A DNA stretch of 64,000 nucleotides from GYS-P2D sp964414425 (GCA_964414425.1 CAYPWL010000004.1:1-64000); one strand, 5' to 3'; counted from the stretch's first letter, positions 35,244-45,220 are shown. A program made the numbers and translations. Notes: generated from the sequence alone by a model not told the origin.

Positions 35244-36602
35244 ATGCGAGTATTACTAATATTAATGACAACACTGTTTTTCTATTCCTGCGGGTTCTCT
35301 CAAAATGAGAATACGGAGATGACTGATGATGATAGATTGATGTTGCTAAGACTATTAATCTACTCTGAAGAAAATAACGATGCGGTCTTCGAGCTCATAG
35401 ATAGAAACTGGGAGGATGGCATGATCGCACCTATTGTAGAGATACAACGCTTAATATCTGACAGGGTCTTATTCAAAAGGATTAACACCCTACTAAAGGA
35501 AAAGACAGGACAGCGACACAATGAGTTTTTTGAATGGATGGATTGGCTCTGGGAAGCCAAGATCCCAAATGAGCCATACTACTTTGACTTTAAAGCTGAC
35601 TTATACCAAAGTATCGATGAGAAGTTTGCAGGATACTTTAGAGAGCGATCCGATCAATCCAATATCCAACTTGAAGAAGTTGTCTGGGGTGGCGTGGTAC
35701 AAGATGGTATTCCTCCATTAAGATATCCAGAATTGATCCCTGCCTCCAAAGCACGATATCTCGATGATAATGACGTCGTATTTGGTATGTATCTCAATGG
35801 TATCGCCAAGGCATACCCAAAAAGAATATTAGCCTGGCATGAGATGTTTATAGACGAGTTTGATGGGCTCGAGATCGCAGGAGTATACTGTACGCTGTGC
35901 GGTACAGTGATCCCGTACAAGACAGAACACAATGGTGTAAGACATGAACTTGGGACCAGCGGTTTTTTATTTCGGTCTAATAAACTCATGTATGACAGGG
36001 CCACTCAAACTATGTGGAACACCATTAAAGGGCAGCCTGTGTTGGGTCCCTTAGCAGATCAAGACATAAAGCTTGAAGTTTATCCCGTGGTTACAACCAC
36101 CTGGGGTAAGTGGAAGGATCAACATCCTGATACGGAAGTGCTGTCCCTTAATACTGGGCATCGTCGAGATTATGGTGAAGGCATCGCTTATCAATCATAC
36201 TTCAACAATGATGAGCTAATGTTCCCAGTTCCCTTAACTGATAAGCGATTGAACAACAAAGATGAAGTTCTCATCGTGAGAGCATCTGACTATACGACTG
36301 ACCCTCTGGCTATCTCGATTAAACACATGAAGAAAGAACGCCTCCATAAGAATAAGATTGGTGACACCGAATTTGTGGTAGTTGCAGATCATACCGGAGC
36401 GTCGCGGGCTTATGATAGCAAAGGAGTGGAGTTTGTCTCTATCAAAGATCAACAACTCACAGATAGTGACGGCAATAACTGGATGATTACCGATACGTAT
36501 CTAAAGGGCCCTGAGGATAAAATATTATACCAGCTGCCAAGTCATAATATGTTCTGGTTCGCCTGGTTTAATACTTATCCAGAGACTCGTTTGGTGGAGT
36601 AG
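35244..36602 (+). CDS. DUF3179 domain lipoprotein
   Basis: This 452-residue protein has a lipoprotein signal peptide with lipobox FFYSC (Cys 16). After a helical N-terminal region (about 30-150) comes the DUF3179 domain: VWGGVVQDGIPPLRYPELIP, YPKRILAWHEMFID, VYCTLCGTVIPYKT and TSGFLFRSNKLMYDRATQTMWN. The Cys-Thr-Leu-Cys pair and surrounding aromatic residues are the family's invariant features. The biochemical role of DUF3179 is not established; the conserved Cys and His suggest metal or redox chemistry. It should sit on the periplasmic side of a membrane. Its last 35 bases overlap the convergent O-antigen ligase-like gene. A TAGATTTG box precedes the ATG closely, without a matching -33 element. 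Confidence 0.88.
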   Translation: MRVLLILMTTLFFYSCGFSQNENTEMTDDDRLMLLRLLIYSEENNDAVFELIDRNWEDGMIAPIVEIQRLISDRVLFKRINTLLKEKTGQRHNEFFEWMDWLWEAKIPNEPYYFDFKADLYQSIDEKFAGYFRERSDQSNIQLEEVVWGGVVQDGIPPLRYPELIPASKARYLDDNDVVFGMYLNGIAKAYPKRILAWHEMFIDEFDGLEIAGVYCTLCGTVIPYKTEHNGVRHELGTSGFLFRSNKLMYDRATQTMWNTIKGQPVLGPLADQDIKLEVYPVVTTTWGKWKDQHPDTEVLSLNTGHRRDYGEGIAYQSYFNNDELMFPVPLTDKRLNNKDEVLIVRASDYTTDPLAISIKHMKKERLHKNKIGDTEFVVVADHTGASRAYDSKGVEFVSIKDQQLTDSDGNNWMITDTYLKGPEDKILYQLPSHNMFWFAWFNTYPETRLVE

Positions 36603-38004
36603 AAGGCGCGCTGTCAGAGGCTTGCAATCTCGAAACAGACCACAATGCCAAAAAGAAAAATGGTCCAAACTTGATGACCTCAATCATGTCGTTGAGCAGT
36701 AAGACAATACAGATCCCCACAAGCCAAAATATGGTGAGTTGTATAAGTGGTTTGGTTTGAGCAGTTGCTCGATACTGGGCAATCTTCCAGAGCGCCGTGA
36801 CGCTTAACCCCAAGAAGATTAGGAGACCAAAAATCCCCTGCTCGACTATGAGCATCAGGTAGTAATTATGAATGCCTGACCGCTCGGGATTGTCACTGAC
36901 ATAGGTTTGAAAGCTGTTGATGGCGTAGCTTTGATAGTTTTCATAGAAGTTGGCCGGCCCAAAGCCTAAAAATGGTCGCTCGGTAATCATCTCTAAACCA
37001 GCCATCCAACGATAGGCCCGCTCCATTGTGGAGATATCCTTAAATTGATACGAGGCCTCAATAAGCCGATCAAAGCGCTTATGGCTCACTGTAGTCTCAT
37101 AATCGGGCGCATAATGCAATAGCGTATCACCCGACAGAAAGCTTAAGGATATAGCTGTTAGGCCTACCAACCCAATAACCACAGCTATCCTCATGAACCT
37201 CAACCTATATACAATCCACATAGCAATCATCATCGCTAACGCTACATAAGCAATACGCGCATAAGTGAAATACAGAAATATGAGCAACAGTGGAATCAGC
37301 AGCACATATCGCAAACCATAATTACGCTGATAGAGATAGTAGCTCGTCGGTATAACCATCAACAGCAAGCAGGCGTAGTTCACATGATTTCTGAAGAAGG
37401 GCTTGCCAGCATTAGTACGGCTATCAAATGTGAGCCCATCAAGTCCATGCTTTATAAATACATAGCATGCCGCAATCATGGTTGACCAAACGATTACTTT
37501 CAGAAACTGATCAAATTGTATCTGCTCTCGAAATATATAAAATGGTAACACATAGAATGGAATAACAAACCAGATCTTAGCCAGTAAGTACTTGAATGAG
37601 ATCAAAGGGATCTCTGCAAATATAGCCGTATATCCTATCCAAAACAGATGAAGAAATAATATCAGCGTTAAGCTATTAAAGAGTTCCATAGGGGGAGGAC
37701 TAGTAATCATCTTGACAATGCCCAATGCCGTTAATAGTAAAAACATAAGCTCACCAGGAAAGACTAAGCCAAGACCTCCGGCTAAATCCAACTCGGTACT
37801 AAACGGGATCAGCAGTGCTGTCAAGAGATAGATCGTATTAATCGAGCCAGACAGAAGATAGATCACCCCAAGTGCAGCAACCGGTAAGACCGATAACCAA
37901 AGTTCATCCAACGCCATAGCCATAAAGGAAGTCATAGCTGCCAGTACTACGAGCAACACAAAACCTCGATCCTTGAGGGTAAAGCCTTGAAGCCCGCTAA
38001 TCAC
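36568..38004 (-). CDS. O-antigen ligase/polymerase family (Wzy_C-like) membrane protein
   Basis: The 478-residue protein has about ten to twelve hydrophobic helices and a large periplasmic loop (about 280-360). That loop contains the family signature YRWMAGLEMITERPFLGFGPANF and the later SGIHNYYLMLIVEQGIFGLLIF. Such proteins polymerise or ligate undecaprenyl-linked glycans in the periplasmic leaflet (WaaL, Wzy or exopolysaccharide polymerase). Which reaction applies cannot be told from sequence. It overlaps the upstream chain-length-determinant-like gene by four bases (38001-38004), which supports a joint role in making a surface polysaccharide. The 3' end overlaps the convergent DUF3179 gene. 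Confidence 0.85.
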   Translation of the reverse strand: MISGLQGFTLKDRGFVLLVVLAAMTSFMAMALDELWLSVLPVAALGVIYLLSGSINTIYLLTALLIPFSTELDLAGGLGLVFPGELMFLLLTALGIVKMITSPPPMELFNSLTLILFLHLFWIGYTAIFAEIPLISFKYLLAKIWFVIPFYVLPFYIFREQIQFDQFLKVIVWSTMIAACYVFIKHGLDGLTFDSRTNAGKPFFRNHVNYACLLLMVIPTSYYLYQRNYGLRYVLLIPLLLIFLYFTYARIAYVALAMMIAMWIVYRLRFMRIAVVIGLVGLTAISLSFLSGDTLLHYAPDYETTVSHKRFDRLIEASYQFKDISTMERAYRWMAGLEMITERPFLGFGPANFYENYQSYAINSFQTYVSDNPERSGIHNYYLMLIVEQGIFGLLIFLGLSVTALWKIAQYRATAQTKPLIQLTIFWLVGICIVLLLNDMIEVIKFGPFFFLALWSVSRLQASDSAPSTPPNESLDKY

Positions 38005-38969
38005 TTAACCGAGAAATCTAATTGACTGATACTCCTACGGACCAAGACTAATAACGAACTGAACAAGACTGTCAACAGACCTATACCCAGAACAATAAGA
38101 GATCTCTTTGGTCTGCTCTTCTCGAGAGGGACGTCTGCTCGCTCAATAATATGTATCGCACTGATCTCTCTATTCTGACTTGCCGAGAGTTGGTTAAGCT
38201 GGTTACGATCCTTAGTGATGATTTTAGCAAGCTCTTCTTGTTGTACCTCAAGTCTCTTAATCTCGGACACCCCCGTGACATACTTATCAATTGTTGATTT
38301 GACAGCTGCGCTATTAGGAGATCTCGCCTGTAGTGTGGCGAGGCCTTCCGCTTGTGATTCAGTATCATAGATGCCATAGAGCTCTCGACTCGTACGTATC
38401 TGTGCTGTCATCTCGGCTAATTCTTTTTCCTTTTCAACTATTTCTTGAGTCATCGACTTGACTAGTTGGTTGCGAGCACCTTCGGTTAACTCTAAGGCTT
38501 TCTCTTCGATGAGATCACGTGTACGATTACAGATCTGTGCCGCCAGTTCTGGGTCTTTATCTTCGACGGATATTTCGATGGCGTCAAGTTTGGTTTTTAA
38601 GGCTTCATAGAGCTTATCAATCTTCTTAGTCACTTTGAGTTGTGCCTTTGCATCATTTGGGTCTATGCCGTAGTGTTCGATTAGCTTAAACTCCTCGATA
38701 ATGAGTTGCTTGATTTCTCTGGATTGAGCGATAGATAGCAATCGATCTACATCATGGTCATTGCCGAAGAAGCTTAATTGGTCATCCTTGGCATCCACAA
38801 TAGGTCTCTGCAGTTCCTCGCTGACAGGATAAAACAAAGAGGTCGCTTTGTAGTAGTTGGCCAAGAAGAGAGATAGCCCGGCAGCGATGACCATTGATAG
38901 CGCCGTCGCTCCAACAATGAGTTTGCGATTATTCCATAGGATAGGAATGATATCCCTCGAGTCCTGCAT
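38001..38969 (-). CDS. Wzz/GNVR-type chain-length determinant (polysaccharide co-polymerase)
   Basis: The 322-residue protein has the typical plan of two membrane helices (about 14-34 and 288-308) flanking a long periplasmic part rich in coiled coil (ELTEGARNQLVKSMTQEIVEKEKELAEM). The N-terminal Wzz segment reads IIPILWNNRKLIVGATALSMVI, and YKATSLFYPVSEE follows. The proline-containing region before the second helix (ERADVPLEKSRPKRSLIV) is the hallmark of this family. There is no C-terminal tyrosine-kinase domain. It probably sets glycan chain length together with the overlapping ligase/polymerase gene. Confidence 0.85.
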   Translation of the reverse strand: MQDSRDIIPILWNNRKLIVGATALSMVIAAGLSLFLANYYKATSLFYPVSEELQRPIVDAKDDQLSFFGNDHDVDRLLSIAQSREIKQLIIEEFKLIEHYGIDPNDAKAQLKVTKKIDKLYEALKTKLDAIEISVEDKDPELAAQICNRTRDLIEEKALELTEGARNQLVKSMTQEIVEKEKELAEMTAQIRTSRELYGIYDTESQAEGLATLQARSPNSAAVKSTIDKYVTGVSEIKRLEVQQEELAKIITKDRNQLNQLSASQNREISAIHIIERADVPLEKSRPKRSLIVLGIGLLTVLFSSLLVLVRRSISQLDFSVK

Positions 38970-39035
38970 AGTCTCTACCGTTCTTTTGGCTCAGTTAAAA
39001 AACTGAAAGTACATTAAGGAGTTAATACTTGAGTA

Positions 39036-40040
39036 ATGAAACTTATAGAATTCACCAATAAAGGTCTGTACTGCCCTCCTGCCAAAGTGTATATAGACCC
39101 TTGGAAAAAGGTGAATTATGCAATGATCACTCATGGTCATAGTGATCATGCCAGATGGGGGCATAAGCACTACTTATGCACACATAGCTCAGTACCCATC
39201 TTAAAGCACCGCCTCGGACTTGAGATGAATATTCAAGGCATCGCCTATGGCGAGGTCCTTAACATCAATGGCGTCAACTTCTCTTTTCATCCCGCAGGAC
39301 ATATCACTGGCTCGGCCATGATCCGAGTTGAATATAAAGGAGAAATCTGGGTGATTTCTGGTGACTACAAAATCGAAGATGACGGCTTAGCAGAGGCATT
39401 TGAGCCAGTACAATGCCATCACTTTATTACCGAGTGTACTTTTGGTCTTCCCGTCTATCGATGGAAACCGCAAGAGGATATCATCGATGATATCAATCAG
39501 TGGTGGCATAAGAATACAACCGTCAAGCGTCCATCATTGATTACGGCTTACTCTTTAGGAAAAGCTCAGCGTATCCTATCCAGTATAGACCCATCAATTG
39601 GGCCAATATATACTCATGGCGCCGTGCACGAGATGAATAAAGTGTACGATAATATAGGCCTTAGGCTACCCAATCATCAACATCTTAAAGGCACAACCAA
39701 GCCAAGCGAACTAAATAATGCCCTGATCATAGCCCCACCGGGAGCGCTAGGATCCCCATGGGCTAAGAAGATCAAGAATCAATCGTTAGGCATAGCCTCG
39801 GGGTGGATGGCGGTACGTGGTAATCGCCGACGGCGAGGTGGCGATCGGGGTTTTGTGCTCTCCGATCACTGTGATTGGCAAGGGCTTATGACGGCAATTA
39901 AAGAATCCGGCGCTCAGCATATCTATCCGACACATGGTAATACGGAGACTTTCTCAAAGTATCTCAATGAACAAGGCTATATCGCCAGACCTGTGAAGAC
40001 GGAGTTCACGGATAATTCAATGGTGGAACAAGCAGATTAG
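39036..40040 (+). CDS. Ligase-associated DNA exonuclease (metallo-beta-lactamase fold)
   Basis: The 334-residue protein begins MKLIEFTNKGLYCPPAKVYIDPW. It carries the metallo-beta-lactamase metal motif THGHSDHARWG (about 32-42), a second histidine region in HPAGHITGSAMI, GDYKIEDDGLAEAFEP, ECTFGLPVYRW, and the late FVLSDHCDW. This is the pattern of the beta-CASP/SNM1-related exonucleases encoded next to ATP-dependent ligases (LigB-type clusters). It should process DNA ends by a two-metal mechanism. The ligase gene follows after two bases, so the pair is co-expressed. Some such clusters include a helicase; none is seen here. It is divergent from the wzz-like gene. Confidence 0.92.
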   Translation: MKLIEFTNKGLYCPPAKVYIDPWKKVNYAMITHGHSDHARWGHKHYLCTHSSVPILKHRLGLEMNIQGIAYGEVLNINGVNFSFHPAGHITGSAMIRVEYKGEIWVISGDYKIEDDGLAEAFEPVQCHHFITECTFGLPVYRWKPQEDIIDDINQWWHKNTTVKRPSLITAYSLGKAQRILSSIDPSIGPIYTHGAVHEMNKVYDNIGLRLPNHQHLKGTTKPSELNNALIIAPPGALGSPWAKKIKNQSLGIASGWMAVRGNRRRRGGDRGFVLSDHCDWQGLMTAIKESGAQHIYPTHGNTETFSKYLNEQGYIARPVKTEFTDNSMVEQAD

Positions 40041-40042
40041 AC

Positions 40043-41641
40043 ATGAGGAGATTTGCCAAACTTTTTGAGGAAATAGACAGCACTACTAAGACATCACTGA
40101 AGGTCAATGCGCTGGCTAACTATTTTAGAGATGCTCCGGAGCAAGATCAGCTATGGACGATAGCTCTATTTTCTCATAAGCGCCCCAAGCGTACTATAAG
40201 CACTACGCTACTTAGAGAATGGATTGCCGAAGAGAGTGGTGTCCCATCATGGTTATTCGAAGAATCATACCACATCGTAGGAGATCTGGCAGAAACCATA
40301 AGTCTGCTATTGACGCCTACAGGTTCCGGCTCTGATAGGTCTTTGTCGGATTGGATTTCACTGATACAAGAGCAAAAAGATAGAGAGGAATCAGAAAAGA
40401 AGGCTTTCGTCCACGATGCATGGAATCAACTCAGTCAGCCTGAGATATTTCTATTTAATAAGATCATCACAGGAGGGTTTAGAATAGGTGTATCACAAAA
40501 ACTCATTGCCAAAGGACTCTCAAAAGCACTGGAGAAGACTGATGCCGAAATAGCTCATCGATTGATGGGCAACTGGACTCCTGACACGATCAGCTATGAG
40601 GAGCTATTGCTTTCAGACGATATTAATGCTGATGACTCCAAGCCCTACCCCTTTTATTTAGCTTATGCGTTAGAGGGAGAGCCCGGCGACTTAGGTAAAC
40701 CTGATCAGTGGTCCGCAGAATACAAATGGGACGGTATCAGATCACAATTGATCAAGAGAAATGGACAAGTATTTCTTTGGTCCAGGGGCGAAGAGCTTGT
40801 AACTGAATCCTACCCGGAGGTGCATCCTCTCGCTGCGATGGATACGTCTGATTTCGTAATAGACGGCGAGCTCGTAGTGTATCGTGATGATGAGGTACAG
40901 GCCTTCAATGACTTGCAGAAGCGACTAGGTAGAAAGAAGGTATCAAAAAAAATGTTGGCTTCTCACCCTTGTGCGATTATCGCATATGATCTATTAGAAC
41001 TCAATGGCCAGGACCTAAGACTACAACCCTTATCTGTACGAAGGGCAGAGATCGAACGCTTAATCTCTCAAATAAACAGTCAATCTGAGGACAACACTGT
41101 ATTGCACTATTCTCCTTCGATAGACTTTAACCACTGGCAAGACCTTGTGAACATCAGGTCAAAGAGCCGTGATAAGAGAGCAGAAGGTATAATGCTAAAA
41201 CTGAAAGACGGCATCTACAAAGATGGTCGCAAGAAAGGAGAATGGTGGAAATGGAAGGTGGATCCATTCACCATTGATGCCGTGATGCTCTATGCTCAAC
41301 GGGGACATGGTAGGAGGTCTAACCTGTTTACTGATTTCACCTTTGCAGTATGGGACGATGATAAGCTCGTTCCATTTACCAAGGCCTATTCAGGACTTAC
41401 AGATAAGGAATTTGGTGAGGTGACTCGCTTCGTCAAGAGCAACACAATAGAGCGCTTCGGTCCAGTTCGATCTGTTAATCCCGAGTTAGTATTTGAAATC
41501 GCCTTTGAGGGCATCAATGAATCTAAAAGGCATAAGTCTGGTGTTGCGTTACGGTTTCCACGTATTAAGCGATGGCGCAGAGATAAGAGTGCCTCTGAGG
41601 CAGATACTCTCGATACACTAAAACTTCTATTAGAGGCTTAA
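40043..41641 (+). CDS. ATP-dependent DNA ligase
   Basis: The 532-residue ligase has an N-terminal helical DNA-binding domain (about 1-200), a nucleotidyltransferase domain with motif I EYKWDGIR (the Lys near residue 229 is the AMP acceptor), motif III FVIDGELVVY, motifs IV/V EGIMLKLKDGIYKDGRKKG and WWKWK, and an OB-fold C-terminus. The length is typical of the archaeal/eukaryotic-like ligases found as a second ligase in many Bacteroidota and Proteobacteria. It probably joins ends in repair after processing by the co-transcribed exonuclease. The 3' end overlaps convergent gldD by 12 bases. No Ku gene is present in the window. Confidence 0.95.
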   Translation: MRRFAKLFEEIDSTTKTSLKVNALANYFRDAPEQDQLWTIALFSHKRPKRTISTTLLREWIAEESGVPSWLFEESYHIVGDLAETISLLLTPTGSGSDRSLSDWISLIQEQKDREESEKKAFVHDAWNQLSQPEIFLFNKIITGGFRIGVSQKLIAKGLSKALEKTDAEIAHRLMGNWTPDTISYEELLLSDDINADDSKPYPFYLAYALEGEPGDLGKPDQWSAEYKWDGIRSQLIKRNGQVFLWSRGEELVTESYPEVHPLAAMDTSDFVIDGELVVYRDDEVQAFNDLQKRLGRKKVSKKMLASHPCAIIAYDLLELNGQDLRLQPLSVRRAEIERLISQINSQSEDNTVLHYSPSIDFNHWQDLVNIRSKSRDKRAEGIMLKLKDGIYKDGRKKGEWWKWKVDPFTIDAVMLYAQRGHGRRSNLFTDFTFAVWDDDKLVPFTKAYSGLTDKEFGEVTRFVKSNTIERFGPVRSVNPELVFEIAFEGINESKRHKSGVALRFPRIKRWRRDKSASEADTLDTLKLLLEA

Positions 41642-42229
41642 AGGCCACTGTATCGATCCCACAATCTTGTTGATGTCCTCACGCAAGAAATCAACGACAG
41701 GAGCAACGCTATCTACATCGATTCGCTCTGTAAAATAGAGCGACCCTCTTAGGAAATGTTCCTTCTCATCAGTGATATAAAACTGATAGGGTGTGGCAAC
41801 AGGCCCTTCTATCTTGAAGAGTATTCCTTTCGACCCTTGCTGAGTTTGTATGGCTATCTCATCTCTATAACTAGCCTTAATGTTATGCTTGCTTGCCATC
41901 GTATAGGCATCCTCTCGCAGCTTGTCTATTGTATTAACATCATCGATTTCATAATAGCTGCAATGGATCGTAGCTCCGAGCTCATCGTTAATAATATCAA
42001 ACCAACAGGGATGATCTTGCTCTTTATCCTTACGCATATCGTTTAGGACCACTCGATTATAACTCGGTATATCAAATACGAATGGACACGCCGCCTCACT
42101 AAATTCCTGCCACTCTCCAACTGGATAATTGATCCGAGGATATTGTCTAGGTTTAGGCGTGGGTATCTGCTCTTGTACACAAGACTGACAGATGAATAGT
42201 AGACTTATAATGACAAAGACGACCCTCAC
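41630..42229 (-). CDS. gldD: Gliding motility-associated lipoprotein GldD
   Basis: The 199-residue protein has a lipoprotein signal peptide (lipobox FICQSC, Cys near 16) and the GldD body: PKPRQYPRINYPVGEWQEF, CPFVFDIPSYNRV, HPCWFDIIND, LGATIHCSYYEI and a late FLRGSLYFTERIDVDSVAPVVDFLREDI. In Flavobacterium, GldD is an essential gliding lipoprotein, but its biochemical role is not resolved. The gldD-gldE-ssb-mutY order on one strand is a conserved Bacteroidota arrangement and supports the call strongly. The start overlaps the gldE stop by four bases, implying translational coupling. Confidence 0.92.
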   Translation of the reverse strand: MRVVFVIISLLFICQSCVQEQIPTPKPRQYPRINYPVGEWQEFSEAACPFVFDIPSYNRVVLNDMRKDKEQDHPCWFDIINDELGATIHCSYYEIDDVNTIDKLREDAYTMASKHNIKASYRDEIAIQTQQGSKGILFKIEGPVATPYQFYITDEKEHFLRGSLYFTERIDVDSVAPVVDFLREDINKIVGSIQWPLSL

Positions 42230-43626
42230 AGATTAATGTTTATCTTCTCTATACGACGCTTAGTCACAGAGATTATTTTAAACTTCAAGTTTTTATATGC
42301 AATCTCTTTATCTCTACGAGGCAATTGACCTTCCAATTCAAGTATTAATCCTGCTAAAGAGTCTGCCTGTCCCCTACCATCGTTGAATATATCACTATCT
42401 ATATCGACGATTCTCGCCACATCATTTAATAGCGTTTTTCCATCAAAGACGTAGTTGTGATCATCTATTTTCATATAGTCAACTTCCTCCTCTGGGTCAA
42501 ACTCATCTCTTATTTCTCCTATCACTTCCTCCATGATATCCTCAAGCGTTACAATTCCTTGAGTTCCTCCATACTCGTCAACTACGATGGCCATATGGGT
42601 ACGCTTCAGTTGAAACTCCTTGAGCAGCTCATTAATGTTCTTTGATTCTGGAACGTAAAGCGTATTCGTGCGAATCAAGTCTGTCCAAGCAAAATCTGCC
42701 TTTTCCAGTGTGTAGCTGAGCAAGTCTTTGACATAGAGTATGCCCTTGATATTATCAAAGTCCTCCTGATAAACAGGTATACGAGAATAGCCTGAGTCTT
42801 TCACTGTTTTCATCACCTCTTTGAAGTCCGAAGCAATGTCCAAGGCCGTGATGTCAATTCGGCTTTTCATAATCTGACTGGTGATTACATCACCAAACTT
42901 TATGATCCCTTTGAGGATATCGACATCCTCGTTATCTTCTTCTTCTGCTACGGCGAGATCTATGGCTTTGTCTATTTCTTTTTTGTCGGTAGTACTATGT
43001 GTCGTCAAGCGCTGACGATAGATGCGCTCCTCCATGTTACTCGAAAAACCCACCAGCAGAGAGTTTAAGGGTCGGAATAAGCTCGAGAGCAAAGTAAGCG
43101 GCAGTGCCATCAATCTCGCATGGCGGACATTGTTGAGATTCGCATAGATCTTAGGGGCTACCTCACCAAAAAGGACCAGTAAAAAAGTTACGCCAACTAT
43201 CGTAATGGAAAAACTAATGATAGATGCCATAGTAGCCAGACTCAACCAATCCACCCCGATCGTATTCAGCAAACCCTGTCCCCAGGATTCTAGAGTAGAC
43301 TGGGTGATCAACTTCCTCAGGATATAGTCTGACAAGATGACGATGCCGATATTGATAAAGTTATTGCTGATTAAGATCGTAGCCAGTAGACTTCTTGGCT
43401 TATCCTTTAAGGCTAATATGCGCTGATCGTTTCTCTTACCTTCTTCTTTGATCTTGTCGAGATCCTTTGGGGAGAGCGAGAAGAAAGCCACTTCTGAGGC
43501 GGATACAAGAGCAGAAGCAAATAAGAGAAGCAATAGTATTGTGCCAATGCCGATATAGCCACCAACACTGGTCAATAAGTGTATCTGATATGTTAATAAG
43601 TATTCGGTGGGGGGCTCAGGATCCAA
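42226..43626 (-). CDS. gldE: GldE: CNNM/HlyC-CorC-like membrane protein with CBS pair
   Basis: The 466-residue protein has a DUF21/CNNM N-terminus with four hydrophobic segments (about 20-200, including ASEVAFFSLSPKDLDKIKE). Tandem CBS domains follow (about 210-340: TSQIMKSRIDITALD, SGYSRIPVYQEDFDNIKGILYVKDLL, HMAIVVDEYGGTQGIVTLEDIMEE), then a CorC_HlyC transporter-associated domain (DDHNYVFDGKTLLNDVARIV). In gliding Bacteroidota GldE sits beside GldD and partly suppresses gldD-related defects. CNNM relatives transport or sense divalent cations. The start follows ssb by about 30 bases, and the stop overlaps gldD. Confidence 0.92.
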   Translation of the reverse strand: MDPEPPTEYLLTYQIHLLTSVGGYIGIGTILLLLLFASALVSASEVAFFSLSPKDLDKIKEEGKRNDQRILALKDKPRSLLATILISNNFINIGIVILSDYILRKLITQSTLESWGQGLLNTIGVDWLSLATMASIISFSITIVGVTFLLVLFGEVAPKIYANLNNVRHARLMALPLTLLSSLFRPLNSLLVGFSSNMEERIYRQRLTTHSTTDKKEIDKAIDLAVAEEEDNEDVDILKGIIKFGDVITSQIMKSRIDITALDIASDFKEVMKTVKDSGYSRIPVYQEDFDNIKGILYVKDLLSYTLEKADFAWTDLIRTNTLYVPESKNINELLKEFQLKRTHMAIVVDEYGGTQGIVTLEDIMEEVIGEIRDEFDPEEEVDYMKIDDHNYVFDGKTLLNDVARIVDIDSDIFNDGRGQADSLAGLILELEGQLPRRDKEIAYKNLKFKIISVTKRRIEKININL

Positions 43627-43656
43627 TTTTCCTTGTTTAGTTAAAAAATAGACCGA

Positions 43657-44115
43657 TCAGAATGGAAGGTCGTCTTCCTCTGGTAGCGTAGGTGCTGCAC
43701 TGGTCTGTGGTTTGTCAACTTTAGGAAACTGCTCTTCGATATTGGGGAAGGTTCCTCCCTGTGATAGCTGCGCTGCAGCGTCTTGATCTTCTCTTCGCTC
43801 CAATGATCTGAAATAATTAGATACGATTTCTGTTGATCTGCGATCATTACCCTCTTGATCTTGCCACTTGCGGTGAGTGATTTTGCCATCTATATATACG
43901 AGGCTTCCTTTCTTAAGGGTCTTTTCAGCACGCTCGGCTTGGTTACCCCAACAGACGATATCGTGCCACTCTGTACGGGTCTGCCATTGACCGTTTCTGT
44001 CTTGATAGTTTTCATTAGTAGCGAGAGAGAACTTAGTCACTTTAGACCCGCCTTCAAAATGTCTAATCTCGGGATCCTTGCCCAGGTTACCTATCAAGGT
44101 TACTCTATTTATCAT
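43657..44115 (-). CDS. ssb: Single-stranded DNA-binding protein
   Basis: I take the ATG at 44115 (MINRVTLIGNLGKDPEI) rather than an in-frame TTG six bases upstream, because it matches the family start. The 152-residue protein has the OB-fold (about 1-108: SKVTKFSLATNENY, EWHDIVCWGNQAERAEKTLKKGSLVYIDGKI), a short flexible linker, and the acidic tip EEDDLPF, which recruits repair and replication partners. The linker is compact for a Bacteroidota SSB, but the protein is complete. Its place between mutY and gldE is the conserved order. Confidence 0.97.
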   Translation of the reverse strand: MINRVTLIGNLGKDPEIRHFEGGSKVTKFSLATNENYQDRNGQWQTRTEWHDIVCWGNQAERAEKTLKKGSLVYIDGKITHRKWQDQEGNDRRSTEIVSNYFRSLERREDQDAAAQLSQGGTFPNIEEQFPKVDKPQTSAAPTLPEEDDLPF

Positions 44116-44150
44116 AATCAATCTTCATGTACTTACTAAGATATATCTAT

Positions 44151-45191
44151 TTAGTTGTTTTGGGATACTCTCAAGAAGTCTTTGATAAACTCATCAATGA
44201 CTCGTGGGTAAGCATAATCATCATATGTCTCCTTGGACACTATGATATCCGGTGTCATCTGATCATCCATATTAATGGTGAAGAAGTCTATAGATATATC
44301 TTGGTGAGTGAGTTTTTGTTGTTTCTGAGTTACATGGGAGATTTCTCGGTCAGGATATTTCGAGGCTATCATCTCAATCATCTTCACTTTGCTTGACTTA
44401 ATATCATGCTCGACCATAGGAATAGAATAAAGCCCTTGCCATATATCCTTTTCTATTCTTTTTTCAATGATTAGCCCTTTCTTATTAGTAAGAACCATCC
44501 CGATGAAATGTCGCGAGCGCCTTTTTAATTTCTTCTCTTTTTGAGGTAGCTGATCTATACAATTGTTGATATAGGCAGAACAGTCAGCTGACATTGGACA
44601 GTGATGACAGTCTGGTTTTTTGGGCTTACAACACAGTGCCCCGAAGTCCATGATCGCCTGATTATAATCAGCGGGTCGATCCTTAGAAAGCAGGTTTTGA
44701 GCAAGCTGGCTAAATTCCTTTTTACCATCTGTAGAATTAATGGGGGTGAATATTCCATAGACCCGACTGAGGACTCTATATACATTGCCATCTACCACAG
44801 CATGTGGCAGATCATAAGCAAAGCTCGCTATAGCCGCAGCAGTATATGGGCCTATACCCGGTAATGATAGAATCTCCTTGTATGATGTTGGAAATTGTCC
44901 TCTATGTGCATCTACTACGATCTTAGCTGTCTTGTGCATGTTGCGAGCACGGCTATAGTAACCCAAGCCTTTCCATAGTCGCATGAGTTCGTCCTCATGA
45001 GCCGATGCAAGTGCCGCAACAGTTGGAAAGCTCTCTGTCAACCTATGATAATATTTCGTTCCTTGCGCTACTCTAGTTTGTTGTAGGACTATTTCAGATA
45101 TCCATATGTTATAAGGATTTCGAGACTCCTTCCATGGTAGCTTTCGGTCGACTGTTTGATGCCATTCAAGTATTTGCTCTGTAAAATTCAA
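44151..45191 (-). CDS. mutY: A/G-specific adenine glycosylase MutY
   Basis: The 346-residue enzyme removes adenine mispaired with 8-oxoguanine. Visible features: LPWKESRNPYNIWISEIVLQQTRV with the catalytic Glu, a helix-hairpin-helix LPGIGPYTAAAI near 118-129, the catalytic Asp in AVVDGNVYRV near 138, and the iron-sulfur cysteines in CCKPKKPDCHHCPMSADC. The C-terminal NUDIX-like domain (about 230-340) is present. Length is normal. The gene heads the mutY-ssb-gldE-gldD block on the minus strand, about 35 bases before ssb. Confidence 0.96.
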   Translation of the reverse strand: MNFTEQILEWHQTVDRKLPWKESRNPYNIWISEIVLQQTRVAQGTKYYHRLTESFPTVAALASAHEDELMRLWKGLGYYSRARNMHKTAKIVVDAHRGQFPTSYKEILSLPGIGPYTAAAIASFAYDLPHAVVDGNVYRVLSRVYGIFTPINSTDGKKEFSQLAQNLLSKDRPADYNQAIMDFGALCCKPKKPDCHHCPMSADCSAYINNCIDQLPQKEKKLKRRSRHFIGMVLTNKKGLIIEKRIEKDIWQGLYSIPMVEHDIKSSKVKMIEMIASKYPDREISHVTQKQQKLTHQDISIDFFTINMDDQMTPDIIVSKETYDDYAYPRVIDEFIKDFLRVSQNN

Positions 45192-45220
45192 ATCAACTCA
45201 CATTCGGCACACAAGATGAC